The translations under genes and the position numbers were made by a program. The notes beneath the pieces are model-generated. The model saw only the letters and a program-made list of their open reading frames with translations, made no database searches and was not told the DNA's origin. Positions 42,904 through 53,067 of a stretch of 64,000 nucleotides of DNA are shown piece by piece. Every line of letters starts with the position of its first letter. Position 1 is the first letter of the stretch. The stretch is from contig NZ_CP118260.1 of the NCBI RefSeq assembly GCF_013337045.2, positions 496,001 to 560,000 on the forward strand. The letters are read 5' to 3'. This stretch comes from Agrobacterium vitis (GTDB taxonomy: Bacteria > Pseudomonadota > Alphaproteobacteria > Rhizobiales > Rhizobiaceae).

Positions 42904-44322
42904 ATGGCAGCGAGCAGTCTCCACGATATTTTGCAGGCTAATCCCGACATTGTCGGCCGGCTGCGCAATTCGCCGGTCGGCATGTATGTATACCCGGTTG
43001 TGACACCCGAATTCAGCAATTGGCGCTCCGAACAAGTGGCTTGGCGCAATTCCGCCGTGCTGTTCGATCAATCCCACCACATGGACGAATTGATCGTCGA
43101 GGGACCGGACGCAGAGAAATTTCTGAGCCATCACGGCATCAATTCGTTTGCAAATTTTGATCTCAACCGCGCCAAGCATTTCGTTCCGGTCACGCCGAAC
43201 GGCCATGTGATCGGCGATCACATCATCTTCCGCGAACGGCAGGACAAGTTCATCCTGGTGGGCCGCGCCCCGACCTCGAACTGGCTGATGTTCTGCGCCG
43301 CCTATGGCAAATGGAACGTCCGTCTCAAGCACGACCCGCGCTCTCCGTCCCGCCCGGAAGGCGAGCGCGTGTTGCGCACCCATTATCGCTATCAGATCCA
43401 AGGGCCGGAAGCTCCGAAGATCTTTGAGAAGATCAATGGCGGGCCGGTTCCGGAGATCAAGTTTTTCCATGTCGACTGGATCAATGTCGGCTCCAAGAAG
43501 GTGCAGGCGCTTCGCCATGGCATGTCCGGCGCGCCAGGTCTGGAGATCTGGGGGCCTTACGAGGACAAGAATTACATCCTGTCGTGTATTCTCGAAGCGG
43601 CAAAGGATGCCAATGTCGATCTGGTACGGTGCGGCAGTCGCGCTTATTCCACCAACACGCTGGAGAGCGGCTGGATTCCCTCGCCGCTTCCCGGCATCTA
43701 TACCGGTGACGGCATGCTCGCCGAGTATCGTCAATGGCTGGGCGCTGACAGCTATGAGGCCAATGGTCCGATTGGCGGCAGTTTCGTTTCCAGCAATATC
43801 GAGGATTATTACGTCAATCCATTCGAGCTTGGCTATGATTTCTACATCGGCTGGAAGAAGGAAGATTTCATCGGCAAGGCAGCGCTTGAAAAGTTCAAGG
43901 GCCAGACCAACCGCAAGAAAGTCACCTTCGAATGGAACGCCGAGGATGTGGTCGAGGTGATCGCCTCGGCTTTCCGTCCCGGTGAAGACAGCTACAAGTG
44001 GATCGATTTCCCCGTGCTGAACTACGCATCGACCAGCGCCGACATGATCGTCAACGACGAAGGCAAGACGGTGGGCCTATCGATGTTTGGCGGTTATTCC
44101 TACAATGAGCGCTGCATCCTGTCGCTTGGCATTGTCGATGCCAATGTCAAGGAAGGCGACGTGCTGACATTGATCTGGGGCGAGCCGGACGGCGGCAGCG
44201 GCAAGACCTCCACCGAGCGCCCGCACAAGCAGGCGAAAATCCGCGTGCGGATCTCGCCTACGCCTTACGCGCGTCAGGCCCGCGAGACCTATGCCGAAAG
44301 CTGGCGCACGAAGAGGAAATGA
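42904..44322 (+). CDS. LigM/DesA-like tetrahydrofolate-dependent aryl-ether O-demethylase
   Basis: 472 residues, the length of vanillate/3-O-methylgallate O-demethylase LigM and syringate demethylase DesA. It has the GcvT (aminomethyltransferase) fold without glycine-cleavage partners: HMDELIVEGPDAEKFL, LKHDPRSPSRPEGE, YRYQIQGPEAPKIFE, then GFIGKAALE-like KEDFIGKAALEKFKGQ near 320 and a C-terminal barrel ending in QAKIRVRISPTPYAR. Such enzymes move the methyl of a methoxy-aromatic acid to tetrahydrofolate, an early step in lignin-monomer use. GGGAGGAAACG gives a strong ribosome site. The GntR gene upstream is the likely regulator. Related dimethylglycine/sarcosine-type methyltransferases share the fold, so the exact substrate is open; no folate-recycling or ring-cleavage gene is adjacent. 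Confidence 0.78.
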   Translation: MAASSLHDILQANPDIVGRLRNSPVGMYVYPVVTPEFSNWRSEQVAWRNSAVLFDQSHHMDELIVEGPDAEKFLSHHGINSFANFDLNRAKHFVPVTPNGHVIGDHIIFRERQDKFILVGRAPTSNWLMFCAAYGKWNVRLKHDPRSPSRPEGERVLRTHYRYQIQGPEAPKIFEKINGGPVPEIKFFHVDWINVGSKKVQALRHGMSGAPGLEIWGPYEDKNYILSCILEAAKDANVDLVRCGSRAYSTNTLESGWIPSPLPGIYTGDGMLAEYRQWLGADSYEANGPIGGSFVSSNIEDYYVNPFELGYDFYIGWKKEDFIGKAALEKFKGQTNRKKVTFEWNAEDVVEVIASAFRPGEDSYKWIDFPVLNYASTSADMIVNDEGKTVGLSMFGGYSYNERCILSLGIVDANVKEGDVLTLIWGEPDGGSGKTSTERPHKQAKIRVRISPTPYARQARETYAESWRTKRK

Positions 44323-44348
44323 TCTGCCTGATATCACCAACTGATCAC

Positions 44349-44389
44349 ATCAATGCCCCGACAGATTATTGACCTGTTGGGGCATTGAT
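44349..44389. terminator. Bidirectional terminator hairpin
   Basis: ATCAATGCCCCGACAG (44349-44364) pairs with CTGTTGGGGCATTGAT (44374-44389), a 16-bp stem with one G-T wobble and a 9-base loop, between the convergent O-demethylase and P-type ATPase genes. A T-run is absent on both sides. Confidence 0.7.
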
Positions 44390-44417
44390 CTAGCAGACCG
44401 GTATTTGGTGTTTTCAG

Positions 44418-46691
44418 TCAGGCGGCCTTAGCGCTGCCGCGCCAGCGCAACATGCGCATGGCATTGGCGGTGACGAGAACGGTGGCGCCGGTGTCTGCCA
44501 GGATTGCCGGCCAGAGACCGGTAACGCCGATGATTGTCGTTACCAGGAAGACGGCTTTCAGCCCGATGGCAATGGTGATATTTTCACGGATATTGCCCAT
44601 CACCTGCCGCGACAGCATGACCATGTCGGCGATATCCATCACCCTTCCATGCAGAATGGCCGCGTCGGCGGTTTCCAGTGCCACATCCGTTCCGCCGCCC
44701 ATGGCAATGCCGATATCGGCGGCGGCCAGAGCCGGGGCGTCGTTGATACCGTCACCGACCTTGGCGACCCGCTCGCCTTTCGCCTGCATATCGCGCACGA
44801 TGGCCTGTTTGTCCTGCGGCAGCAGATCGGCACGCGGCTCGATGTCGAGCAGGGTTGCAATGGCCCGGGCCGTGGCGGCATTGTCGCCGGTCAGCATGAT
44901 CGGGCGAATACCGGCCGCTTTCAGCGCGTCCAACCCTTGGCGGGCATCGGGGCGCGGTTCGTCGCGCAGCGCGATCAGCCCTGTTACAGCCCCGTGCTTC
45001 ACCAACAGCGAGACGGATTTTCCTTCCGCACTCAGCATTTCGATCCGGGTGCTGACCTCGGCGGAAACCGGGGCCAGTTCGGCGGCGGCACTGGCCGATC
45101 CGAGGAAAAGGCTGATGCCGTCCACCGTGCCGCGCACGCCCTTACCAGCGATAGCGCCAGTCTCGTTTGCCGTTGGTACGGAAATGGCGCGGACGGTGGA
45201 CGCCTCGATAATCGCCCGGGCCAGCGGATGGCTCGACCCCATTTCAAGGGCTGCCGCATCGGCCAGCACGGTCTCTTCAGCGTCACCGCCAAAAGCGACG
45301 ATATCCGTCAGCTTCGGCTTACCCTCTGTTAGCGTTCCCGTCTTGTCGAGCGCGATGGCGGTGATCCGCCCGACATTTTCGAGAACCGCGCCGCCCTTCA
45401 TCAGCAGGCCGCGACGCGCCCCGGCGGACAGACCGGCGGCAATGGCGGCGGGTGTCGAGATCACCAGCGCGCAAGGGCAGCCGATCAGCAGGATCGCCAG
45501 ACCCTTGTAGAGCCAGAGGCTCCAGTCCCCATCCCAGAACAGCGGCGGCAGAATTGCCACCAGCGCGGCCAACAGCGTTACAGCGGGTGTGTAGTATCGC
45601 GAAAACCTGTCGATGAAGCGCTCGGTCGGTGCTTTGCTTTCCTGGGCTTCCTCGACCAGACGGACAACGCGAGCAATGGTGTTGTCGGCTGCGGTTGCCG
45701 TTACCTTGACCCGGAGTGTTCCTTCGCCATTCACCGTTCCGGCAAAAACAGCGTCTCCGACACCCTTGGTTTTCGGCAGGCTTTCTCCCGTGACAGGGGC
45801 TTCATTAATCGCGCTGGTGCCATCGATAATTTCTCCATCGGCAGGAACCCGGTCGCCGGGCCGCACGATAACGATGGTGCCGAGTGTCAGGCTGGCGGCG
45901 ACCACGTCTTCAATGCGGCCATTCCGCTCGATCCGCGCCGTATCGGGAACCAGCTTGGTCAGGCCTTGAATACTGGCCCGCGCCCGCCCAGCCGCAAAGC
46001 CTTCGAGCAGTTCACCGACCAGAAACAGGAAGACGACGGTGGCTGCTTCCTCGGTCGCGCCGATGACGATGGCGCCGATCGAGGCGATGGTCATCAGCAT
46101 TTCAATGGAAAACGGCGTCCCGGCGAGGGCGGCCATCACAGCACGGCGGGCAATCGGCACGATACCGATGGCGATGGCGACCAGAAACGCCCAGAAGGAG
46201 AGGGACGGCACGACATGGCCGATGAGCATGGCAAGAACGAGAGCAATGCCGCTCGTTGCGACCAGCCGAGCTTTTTGCGTGCGCCACCAAGGGCCTGTTG
46301 TGGGGCCGGCATCATGCTGATGGCTGTGCAGGCCGTCGCCATGCGGGGCGTGATCATGTCCTTCGTGACTATGCCCTTCATGATTATGGTCATGCGCCTC
46401 GCCATCATGATGGCCCGTGCAGGTGGAGCCATGCACGTGATCATGCGGATGATCGTGTTGCGGAACGGACGCGGCGAGGCGGGTGGTCTTGTAGCCAAGG
46501 CCGGTCACCTTATCGGCAAGCCTTATCAGATCGGCCTCGCCATTATGAACGACCGCCATGGTCTGCGCCGTTACCGAAACCCGGACATCGGTAATACCGG
46601 CCACACGGCGTGCGGCGGTGTCGATCTTTGTCGCGCAGGAGGCGCAATCCATGCCCTCGACGCGGAAGCGGGTGGTCTGTTCGGTTGCCAT
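44418..46691 (-). CDS. Zn/Cd/Pb-translocating P1B-type ATPase (ZntA/CadA-like)
   Basis: 757 residues. An HMA metal-binding domain (GMDCASCATKI, residues 14-24) is followed by an approximately 50-residue His/Asp-rich stretch (about 98-150), eight helices, the CPC ion-path motif in IGCPCALVIST, the phosphorylation motif DKTGTLTEG, and GDGINDAPAL. The last helix has ADTGATVLV, whose Asp matches the ligand of group P1B-2 (Zn, Cd, Pb) pumps. It exports the metal from the cytoplasm; the His-rich stretch probably buffers or senses Zn. Transcribed from the 19-bp-spacer promoter at 46721-46751 and divergent from its MerR regulator. Confidence 0.93.
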   Translation of the reverse strand: MATEQTTRFRVEGMDCASCATKIDTAARRVAGITDVRVSVTAQTMAVVHNGEADLIRLADKVTGLGYKTTRLAASVPQHDHPHDHVHGSTCTGHHDGEAHDHNHEGHSHEGHDHAPHGDGLHSHQHDAGPTTGPWWRTQKARLVATSGIALVLAMLIGHVVPSLSFWAFLVAIAIGIVPIARRAVMAALAGTPFSIEMLMTIASIGAIVIGATEEAATVVFLFLVGELLEGFAAGRARASIQGLTKLVPDTARIERNGRIEDVVAASLTLGTIVIVRPGDRVPADGEIIDGTSAINEAPVTGESLPKTKGVGDAVFAGTVNGEGTLRVKVTATAADNTIARVVRLVEEAQESKAPTERFIDRFSRYYTPAVTLLAALVAILPPLFWDGDWSLWLYKGLAILLIGCPCALVISTPAAIAAGLSAGARRGLLMKGGAVLENVGRITAIALDKTGTLTEGKPKLTDIVAFGGDAEETVLADAAALEMGSSHPLARAIIEASTVRAISVPTANETGAIAGKGVRGTVDGISLFLGSASAAAELAPVSAEVSTRIEMLSAEGKSVSLLVKHGAVTGLIALRDEPRPDARQGLDALKAAGIRPIMLTGDNAATARAIATLLDIEPRADLLPQDKQAIVRDMQAKGERVAKVGDGINDAPALAAADIGIAMGGGTDVALETADAAILHGRVMDIADMVMLSRQVMGNIRENITIAIGLKAVFLVTTIIGVTGLWPAILADTGATVLVTANAMRMLRWRGSAKAA

Positions 46692-46720
46692 CGGTTCGTC
46701 CTTGTCATTGTATCGAACCG

Positions 46721-46751
46721 ATCCTACATTCTCTAGTGACTAGAGGAGCAA
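46721..46751 (-). promoter_or_regulatory. MerR-type promoter/operator of the metal ATPase
   Basis: On the minus strand, TTGCTC (46751-46746) and TAGGAT (46726-46721) are separated by exactly 19 bases, the over-long spacer typical of MerR-controlled promoters. The spacer contains the 15-bp perfect palindrome CTCTAGTCACTAGAG (46745-46731) to which the regulator should bind and untwist the DNA. Transcription would start near 46714, about 23 bases before the ATPase ATG. Confidence 0.8.
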
Positions 46752-46762
46752 GGGCAAAATTG

Positions 46763-47182
46763 ATGAATATTGCAATTGGCGAGGCGGCGCGGATCAGTGG
46801 CGTCAAGGTTGCGACGATCCGGTATTACGAACAGGTCGGCCTTGTGCCGCAGCCGCCGCGCACCGATGGAAACCGCAGGCTTTACAGCGCTGCCCATTTG
46901 CAGCGACTGACCTTCATCCGCCATGCCCGCGAGCTTGGCTTTGAGGTCGATGCCATTCGCACCCTGCTCGATCTTCAGGATAAGCCTGGCCAGTCCTGTT
47001 CACCCGCCGATTCAATCGCAAGACAGCGGCTTGCCGATGTCGAGGAGCGGATCGACCGGCTCAGGGCGTTGAAAACCGAGTTGGAGCGGATGATTACCGG
47101 CTGTTCGCACGGGACGATCGCCGAATGCCGGGTCATCGAGGTTCTAGCCGATCACGACCAATGCCGCCATGACCGGCATTGA
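46763..47182 (+). CDS. MerR-family metal-responsive regulator (ZntR/CadR-like)
   Basis: 139 residues. The winged HTH is IGEAARISGVKVATIRYYEQ (residues 5-24), then GLVPQPPRTDGNRRLY, a long dimerisation helix (about 82-113) and a metal-binding C-terminus. Cys79 and Cys114 fall at the positions that bind metal in ZntR and CadR, with further Cys122 and Cys134 and a His-rich tail (HDQCRHDRH). The ATG at 46763 is 18 bases past the operator palindrome; the longer in-frame reading from 46610 overlaps the divergent ATPase gene and is not used. It should hold the ATPase promoter silent until Zn, Cd or Pb binds. Confidence 0.92.
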   Translation: MNIAIGEAARISGVKVATIRYYEQVGLVPQPPRTDGNRRLYSAAHLQRLTFIRHARELGFEVDAIRTLLDLQDKPGQSCSPADSIARQRLADVEERIDRLRALKTELERMITGCSHGTIAECRVIEVLADHDQCRHDRH

Positions 47183-47192
47183 TGTCACTACT

Positions 47193-47240
47193 GCATAATT
47201 TTCTCTTTAAACCGGAATCGGTTTAAAGAGAGAATTATGC
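47193..47240. repeat. Long palindrome after the MerR gene
   Basis: Two 22-base arms with one mismatch around a GAAT loop (arms begin GCATAATT and end AATTATGC). It starts 10 bases after the MerR stop and could terminate it, but without a T-run; its form matches the palindromic intergenic elements common in Rhizobiaceae. Confidence 0.65.
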
Positions 47241-47255
47241 TTTAGATATAAAGGG

Positions 47256-47300
47256 CTACAGCGAACCTTTGTGCGCCATATATGGCGCACGGCGCTGTAG
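47256..47300. repeat. Nested palindrome with a perfect 20-bp core
   Basis: The core GTGCGCCATATATGGCGCAC (47271-47290) is a perfect 20-bp palindrome, enclosed by CTACAGCG (47256-47263) and CGCTGTAG (47293-47300). The second palindromic unit of the block. Confidence 0.65.
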
Positions 47301-47382
47301 AGCATCTGTCCGATGCTTTCAGTTTTTGTTTGCGCATCGGATTTATCCGAAAACCGGTTCTTAACTTTCGGTCCGATGCTCT
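47299..47382. repeat. Rhizobial mosaic-type palindromic element
   Basis: Bounded by AGAGCATC (47299-47306) and GATGCTCT (47375-47382), with internal CCGATGC/GCATCGG and CCGAAAACCGGTTC segments that resemble the widespread rhizobial intergenic mosaic repeats. Confidence 0.55.
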
Positions 47383-47459
47383 AGTGGAATGAATTTGACA
47401 TTTGATACCCCCTTGCCGCACCCTCGAGGATCAAATGTCAAATTCTTAAATTCCACTAG
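47381..47459. repeat. Palindromic element A with CTAGTGG ends
   Basis: Outer arms CTAGTGGAA (47381-47389) and TTCCACTAG (47451-47459); inner 16-bp arms 47391-47406 and 47430-47445, perfectly complementary (GAATTTGACATTTGAT / its complement). The loop carries GCACCCTCGAG. Related to the next element. Confidence 0.7.
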
Positions 47460-47473
47460 AAAACATAGGCTTG

Positions 47474-47550
47474 CTAGTGGTCCTGGAGATTCCGACATTT
47501 GCTCTCGAGGGTGCTGCAAACGGAGGCAAATGTCGGAATCGGACCACTAG
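47474..47550. repeat. Palindromic element B with CTAGTGG ends
   Basis: Outer arms CTAGTGGTCC (47474-47483) and GGACCACTAG (47541-47550); inner 15-bp arms 47488-47502 and 47526-47540 (GATTCCGACATTTGC / its complement). The loop carries CTCGAGGGTGC, the reverse complement of the loop core of element A. It overlaps the last codon and stop of glgB on the minus strand (47547-47550) and may serve as its 3' end structure. Confidence 0.7.
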
Positions 47551-49754
47551 GCCACCCATTTCAGATAGAGTGTCGCCAGCGGTGGCAGGGCGAGGTTTAT
47601 CGAAAATTCCCTGCCATTGGCCGGGATCTGCTCCGCTGAAACGTCACCCTTGCCTTGCCCCGATCCTCCAAATTCACTGGCATCGCTGTTGAGGATTTCC
47701 GTCCAGCGACCCTGCCTCGGCACGCCAACGCGGTAGTCATGGCGCAACATCGGGGTGAAATTTGAGATCGCCAGAATGCAGCTCTCATGGTTTTCGTCAT
47801 AGCGCAGCATGGCGATGACCGAGTTTTCGGCATCGTCGGCAATCGCCCATTCAAAACCGGCAGGGTCGAGATCACTGAATTGCAGAGCTTTTTCCTGCTG
47901 ATACAGCCCGTTCAGCTTGGCGACCAAAGTCTGGATACCAGCATGACCCGGTCGGTCCATCAAATCCCAGGAGATCGATTGATCATGGTTCCACTCGATG
48001 TCCTGGCCGATCTCGCAGCCCATAAACACCAGTTTCTTGCCGGGATGCGCCCACATGAACCCATAATAGGCCCGCAGATTCGCTAGCTTCTGCCAGTGAT
48101 CGCCGGGCATTTTACCCAGCAACGAGCCTTTGCCATGCACAACTTCATCATGGGAAAGCGGCAGCACAAACCGCTCGGAATATTGATAGACCATGCTGAA
48201 GGTCATCGTGCCGTGATGATATTTGCGATAGACCGGATCTTCTTCAATATAGGACAGGCTGTCATGCATCCAACCCATGTTCCATTTGAAATCGAAGCCC
48301 AGGCCGCCGTCTTCCGGGGATTTGGTCACGCCCGGCCAGGCGGTTGATTCCTCGGCAATCATTAGTGCATGCGGGCAGCGGCTGTGAACAACGCTGTTCA
48401 GATGCTTGAAGAACTCGACGGATTCGAGGTTTTCCCGGCCGCCGAATTGGTTGGGAATCCATTCGCCGTCATTGCGGCTATAGTCGCGGTAGAGCATCGA
48501 GGCGACGGCATCGACCCGCAGCCCGTCGATATGGAAATGCTCGAGCCACTCGAAGGCGCTGGCAATCAGAAAGCCCTTCACCTCCTTGCGACCGAGATTG
48601 TAGATCAGCGTGTTCCAATCCCGATGAAAGCCTTCGCGCGGATCTTCATGCTCATAAAGCGCACTACCATCAAAGCGCGCCAGACCCCAGACATCAGTCG
48701 GAAAATGGGCAGGCACCCAATCGAGAAGGACGCCGACACCGCTGGCGTGGCAACGGTCGATGAAATAGGCCAAATCCTCTGGAGTGCCGTAGCGTCCCGT
48801 AGGTGAAAACAGTCCGAGCGGCTGATAACCCCAGGAGCCGCCAAACGGATGTTCGGTGATCGGCAGCAATTCGATATGGGTGAAATTCATGGATTTGACG
48901 TAAGGCACCAGCCTCTGGCTCAGTTCCACCCAGTCGAGCCAGCGATTGCCATCTTCGGCGATCCGCAGCCACGAGCCGAGATGCACTTCATAGATCGAGA
49001 TCGGCTCGCGCGCGGCAGAATCGGCGTTCTGCCGTGTCATCCAGGCCTGGTCCGTCCAGGCAAACGGCGTGTTTGACGCGACGATGGAGGCCGTTCCCGG
49101 TGCCGCTTCGCTGGCCTTGGCGACCGGGTCGGCCTTTTGCGGCAGCACATTGCCTTGCGCGTCGATCAATTCATATTTGTAGCGCTCGCCGGGGCTGAGA
49201 CCCGGAACGAACAATTCCCAGATACCACCGGCTTGGCGCAGGCGCATCGGGTTGCGTCGCCCATCCCAGGAATTGAAGTCACCCACCACCGAGACGCGCT
49301 GTGCGGTTGGCGCCCAGACGGCAAAGCCAACCCCTGATACCCCATCCATCTCTCTCGGGTTGGCGCCCAATGTGCGGGCGAGATCATAATGGGTGGCCTC
49401 GGCGATCAGATGCAGGTCCATATCGCCCAGCAGCAGGCCGAAGGCATAGGGGTCTTCGGCAATCTGCACCGCATCAGGCCATTCGATCCGAAACCGGTAG
49501 TGTGAGGAGGAGCGAAGCTCTCCCGCAAACAAGCCGCCCGGATGCACCAGATTCAGCCGGCCCACCGGGGCACTGCTGTTTCTGTCGAGCATTTCCACGC
49601 CGAGCGCACCCGGAAAGATTGCCCGGACCACCGTTTCCCCATCCGCCCGATGTGGTCCAAGGATGGAAAAGGGATCGCCGTGCCTGCCGTCGATCAGGGC
49701 TTGAATCGCCTGGGCATCGATGCCGGATAGCAAGTCGCTCGTGGCAATCGTCAT
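47547..49754 (-). CDS. glgB: 1,4-alpha-glucan branching enzyme GlgB
   Basis: 735 residues, standard length. An N-terminal CBM48-type module (about 10-220, [12 protein letters not shown] and [14 protein letters not shown]) precedes the GH13 barrel, with the nucleophile Asp in [17 protein letters not shown], the acid/base Glu in [10 protein letters not shown] and [13 protein letters not shown]. It cuts alpha-1,4 chains and re-attaches them as alpha-1,6 branches. The ATG overlaps the upstream TreS-kinase stop (ATGA at 49754-49751) with GGAGA 7 bases before it. It is the last gene of the glgE-treS/mak-glgB operon. Confidence 0.95.
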   Translation of the reverse strand: MTIATSDLLSGIDAQAIQALIDGRHGDPFSILGPHRADGETVVRAIFPGALGVEMLDRNSSAPVGRLNLVHPGGLFAGELRSSSHYRFRIEWPDAVQIAEDPYAFGLLLGDMDLHLIAEATHYDLARTLGANPREMDGVSGVGFAVWAPTAQRVSVVGDFNSWDGRRNPMRLRQAGGIWELFVPGLSPGERYKYELIDAQGNVLPQKADPVAKASEAAPGTASIVASNTPFAWTDQAWMTRQNADSAAREPISIYEVHLGSWLRIAEDGNRWLDWVELSQRLVPYVKSMNFTHIELLPITEHPFGGSWGYQPLGLFSPTGRYGTPEDLAYFIDRCHASGVGVLLDWVPAHFPTDVWGLARFDGSALYEHEDPREGFHRDWNTLIYNLGRKEVKGFLIASAFEWLEHFHIDGLRVDAVASMLYRDYSRNDGEWIPNQFGGRENLESVEFFKHLNSVVHSRCPHALMIAEESTAWPGVTKSPEDGGLGFDFKWNMGWMHDSLSYIEEDPVYRKYHHGTMTFSMVYQYSERFVLPLSHDEVVHGKGSLLGKMPGDHWQKLANLRAYYGFMWAHPGKKLVFMGCEIGQDIEWNHDQSISWDLMDRPGHAGIQTLVAKLNGLYQQEKALQFSDLDPAGFEWAIADDAENSVIAMLRYDENHESCILAISNFTPMLRHDYRVGVPRQGRWTEILNSDASEFGGSGQGKGDVSAEQIPANGREFSINLALPPLATLYLKWVA

Positions 49755-52700
49755 AGGGAAGTCTCCGTCAGCCGTTCGGCAATGTCGGCAAAGCCAGCGA
49801 GTGGAATGGCGATCCAGCCTGGCCGGTTGCTGGCTTCATAGCCGATTTCATAGGCGGCCTTTTCCAGCAGGAACAGGTCGAGAATCCTGCGGCGCTGTTC
49901 GGGGTCCATCGCCAGTGTGGGCTCTCCGTCCACTGCCGCGAAATAGCTTTCGAGGAAGTGCGTCTCGGCCTTCTTGCGAAAGGCTTCGATCAGCGCGGCT
50001 CTTGCTGCACTGTCGCCCTGGACGACGATCTCGCGGCCCGTATCGGCGGAAGCAGCAAGATAGCTCAGCGAGCGGATCAGTCCTGCCACGTCGCGCAGCG
50101 GATTGGTCTTTGCCCGCCGTTCGGCGAGCGGGCGGGCCGGTTCACCTTCGAAATCGATGATATAGACATCGTCTTCGGCAATCAGGATCTGGCCGAGATG
50201 GAAATCGCCGTGGTTGCGGATCATCAGCGTGTCCTTGGCAACGCTGGCCAGCGTACCGACCGCGCTCAAGATCTGCTCCCGGCGGTCCGCCAGCATGGTG
50301 CTGACCCTGTTGGTTTCAGTGTCGAGACCATCACTGTCGCTGCCACGAGCAATCGCAGACACTCTGTCCAGGCAGTCGGCAACGCGGGCCATGACCGAGC
50401 GCGCCCAAACGGACACGTCCTCATCACGCATTGCGACTGGCGCGAACGCCGGGTCGTCTGTTGGCTTGGCCAGTGCCACATGCAGTTCACCAAGCCGTTT
50501 GCCGATCACAGCGGCTTGATTGAACAGCGGGTTGAACCGCTCTTGCTCGGCATCGTCATCCTGACCGGCAACCATGCTCTGTTCGAGCGTCTGTCTGAGC
50601 GTGTCGAGCATCCAGGTCCAGGCATCGCCCTGGTTGCGGATGGCGCCCTGGATGATGATCAATGTCGAGCGCTCATCTTCAGGTGAAACCCTGACGACCT
50701 CTCCCAGCAGCGGGGCCGTGTTGGCATAGCCAAGCCGCGTCAGGTGGCGGGTCATTTCCACTTCCGGGTGGATGCCCTGATGGATGTGACGAATGAGTTT
50801 GATCATCGCCATGTCGCCGATGATCAACGAGCTGTTGGATTGTTCAGCCGAGAGCCATTTGACCTGCATGTCTTCAGACAGGTCCATGCCGTCGAGCTGC
50901 TCGGTGCCGATGAAATCGATGGAACCGCTCTTGCTGGAAATGCTGGAGCGTTCGCACAACGCCTTGATGACGCCACGCGCCATGCTTTGCATGGCAAAGC
51001 CATCCGTCAGGAAGCCAACCCGGCGTCCTTTACGCACTCTTGCAAAGGCCAGCTGCTGGGCAAGCGCATGGGGTGTCTCATCGTCCCAGGCGATGGCGAA
51101 CGGTAGAAAATACCGTTCAACACGATCTTCCAGCTCGGTTTCCAACTCACCCAGCAGCAGGTCATTGCCGAAGGGCATTGGAATGGTCGAGATCAGCGAG
51201 GCGCGTTTCACCCTTTCGCCCTTGGAGGCAAACCAGCGGCGCTTGGCAAGATAGGAAGGCAGGATTTCACGCGAAATCGTGTCTTGAATATTAGGCTCGT
51301 CCAGCAATTGGGCAAGTTCGCGCCGCATGACGATGGTGACGAAATCCGGCAATTGCTCCGGTGGCTCGGTGCGCCAGACCGGCCCATCCGCATCCGTCTC
51401 GCCTGAGAGCTTGAACCAGAAGAAACCATAGGGGGGCAGGGTCAGGAGGTAGGTCAGCTGGCCGATCGGGGGAAAGGCCGACATGCCGGTCAGCTCAATG
51501 GGAATACGCTTTTCGAATTCGGCCAGATCCAGCTCGACCGCCTGCGGCAGACGCGACAGATTGGCGACGCACAGCAGCACTTCGCCCTCATATTCGCGCA
51601 GATAGGCGATGATCTTGCGGTTGGCCGGTGACAGGAACCGCAATGTACCACGTCCGAACGCCGTAAATTTGCGCCGAAGCGCCAGCATGTGACGGCTCCA
51701 GTTCAGCAGCGAATGGGCGTCAGCCGACTGTGCCTCGACATTGACCGCTTCATAGCCATAGAGAGGGTCCATCAGCGGCGGCAGCACCAAGCGGGCCGGG
51801 TCGGCGCGGGAAAATCCGCCATTGCGATCCGGCGACCATTGCATCGGTGTGCGCACCCCGTCACGGTCGCCGAGATAGATGTTGTCGCCCATGCCGATCT
51901 CGTCGCCGTAATAGATCACCGGCGTGCCGCGCATTGACAGAAGCAGCGCGTTCATCAGCTCGATGCGGCGGCGGTCACGCTCCATCAGCGGTGCGAGGCG
52001 CCTGCGGATGCCGAGATTGATCCGCGCCCGACGGTCAGCGGCATAGGTGTTCCACAAATAGTCCCGCTCGGCGTCGGTGACCATTTCCAACGTCAGTTCG
52101 TCGTGATTGCGCAGGAAAATCGCCCATTGGCAATTATCGGGAATCTCCGGTGTCTGGCGCATGATGTCGGTGATCGGAAAACGATCCTCCTTGGCAATCG
52201 CCATATACATGCGCGGCATCAGCGGGAAGTGGAAGGCCATATGGCATTCGTCACCCTCGCCGAAATATTCCTGGGTATCTTCAGGCCATTGATTGGCCTC
52301 GGCGAGCAGCATCTTACCAGGATGGCCTTCGTCCATTGCCGCCCGGATCTTCTTCAGGATCGCATGGGTTTCCGGCAGGTTTTCGTTATTGGTGCCTTCG
52401 CGCTCAACCAGATAGGGAATGGCGTCGAGCCGGAAGGCATCGATGCCGGTATCGAGCCAGAACCGCATGACCGTGATCAACTCGTCCAGCACAGCCGGAT
52501 TGTCGAAGTTGAGGTCCGGCTGGTGGGAGTAGAAGCGGTGCCAGTAATAGGCGCCAGCCACCGGGTCCCAGGTCCAGTTGGACTTTTCCGTATCGAGAAA
52601 GATGATCCGGGTTTCCGGAAACTTCTGGTCGGTCTCCGACCAGACATAGAAATCCCGTTCCGGCGAACCAGCGGGCGCATTGCGGGCTCGCTCAAACCAG

Positions 52701-53056
52701 GGATGCTGATCGGATGTATGGTTGATCACCAATTCGATGATGACGCGCATGTCACGGGCATGGGCGGCATCCACGAAGGCGCGGAAATCGTCCATCGTGC
52801 CATAGTCCGGGCTGACATTGCCGTAATCGGCAATGTCATAGCCATCATCGCGCCGGGGCGAGGGAAAGAACGGCAAAACCCAGATGGCGGTAATGCCAAG
52901 CGAGGCGATATGGTCGAGCTTTTCCGTCAAACCCTTGAAGTCGCCGATCCCATCGCCATTGCCATCGTAAAAGGACTTGATGTGCAATTGATAGATAATT
53001 GCATCCTTATACCAAAGCGGGTCCGTCTCGGCCTGCTGCTGCTGTTGTTGTTCCAT
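49751..53056 (-). CDS. treS: Trehalose synthase-maltokinase fusion (TreS-Mak/Pep2)
   Basis: About 1101 residues. The N-terminal part (about 1-550) is a GH13 trehalose synthase: [27 protein letters not shown], nucleophile Asp in FRLDAIPYL, acid/base Glu in [11 protein letters not shown] and [11 protein letters not shown]. The C-terminal half (about 575-1101) is a maltokinase with the kinase-like loop HGDFHLGQ and the metal Asp in IIDFEGEP. One polypeptide thus interconverts trehalose and maltose, then phosphorylates maltose to maltose-1-phosphate. ATG at 53056 (MEQQQQ) is preferred, with AGGAGA 7-8 bases upstream; an in-frame GTG at 53071 would overlap the glgE stop. The fusion occurs in several alpha- and other proteobacteria. 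Confidence 0.93.
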   Translation of the reverse strand: MEQQQQQQAETDPLWYKDAIIYQLHIKSFYDGNGDGIGDFKGLTEKLDHIASLGITAIWVLPFFPSPRRDDGYDIADYGNVSPDYGTMDDFRAFVDAAHARDMRVIIELVINHTSDQHPWFERARNAPAGSPERDFYVWSETDQKFPETRIIFLDTEKSNWTWDPVAGAYYWHRFYSHQPDLNFDNPAVLDELITVMRFWLDTGIDAFRLDAIPYLVEREGTNNENLPETHAILKKIRAAMDEGHPGKMLLAEANQWPEDTQEYFGEGDECHMAFHFPLMPRMYMAIAKEDRFPITDIMRQTPEIPDNCQWAIFLRNHDELTLEMVTDAERDYLWNTYAADRRARINLGIRRRLAPLMERDRRRIELMNALLLSMRGTPVIYYGDEIGMGDNIYLGDRDGVRTPMQWSPDRNGGFSRADPARLVLPPLMDPLYGYEAVNVEAQSADAHSLLNWSRHMLALRRKFTAFGRGTLRFLSPANRKIIAYLREYEGEVLLCVANLSRLPQAVELDLAEFEKRIPIELTGMSAFPPIGQLTYLLTLPPYGFFWFKLSGETDADGPVWRTEPPEQLPDFVTIVMRRELAQLLDEPNIQDTISREILPSYLAKRRWFASKGERVKRASLISTIPMPFGNDLLLGELETELEDRVERYFLPFAIAWDDETPHALAQQLAFARVRKGRRVGFLTDGFAMQSMARGVIKALCERSSISSKSGSIDFIGTEQLDGMDLSEDMQVKWLSAEQSNSSLIIGDMAMIKLIRHIHQGIHPEVEMTRHLTRLGYANTAPLLGEVVRVSPEDERSTLIIIQGAIRNQGDAWTWMLDTLRQTLEQSMVAGQDDDAEQERFNPLFNQAAVIGKRLGELHVALAKPTDDPAFAPVAMRDEDVSVWARSVMARVADCLDRVSAIARGSDSDGLDTETNRVSTMLADRREQILSAVGTLASVAKDTLMIRNHGDFHLGQILIAEDDVYIIDFEGEPARPLAERRAKTNPLRDVAGLIRSLSYLAASADTGREIVVQGDSAARAALIEAFRKKAETHFLESYFAAVDGEPTLAMDPEQRRRILDLFLLEKAAYEIGYEASNRPGWIAIPLAGFADIAERLTETSL

Positions 53057-53067
53057 CGGAAATCTCC

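Noticed and set aside
42981..42992. A further ATGTATAC-like sequence inside the O-demethylase gene
   Set aside because: It encodes Met-Tyr-Val-Tyr of the enzyme and lacks the second half of the palindrome, so I do not count it as a third operator.
47193..47550. Possible CRISPR array
   Set aside because: The repeats are different palindromes without a common direct repeat or regular spacing, and no cas gene is near.
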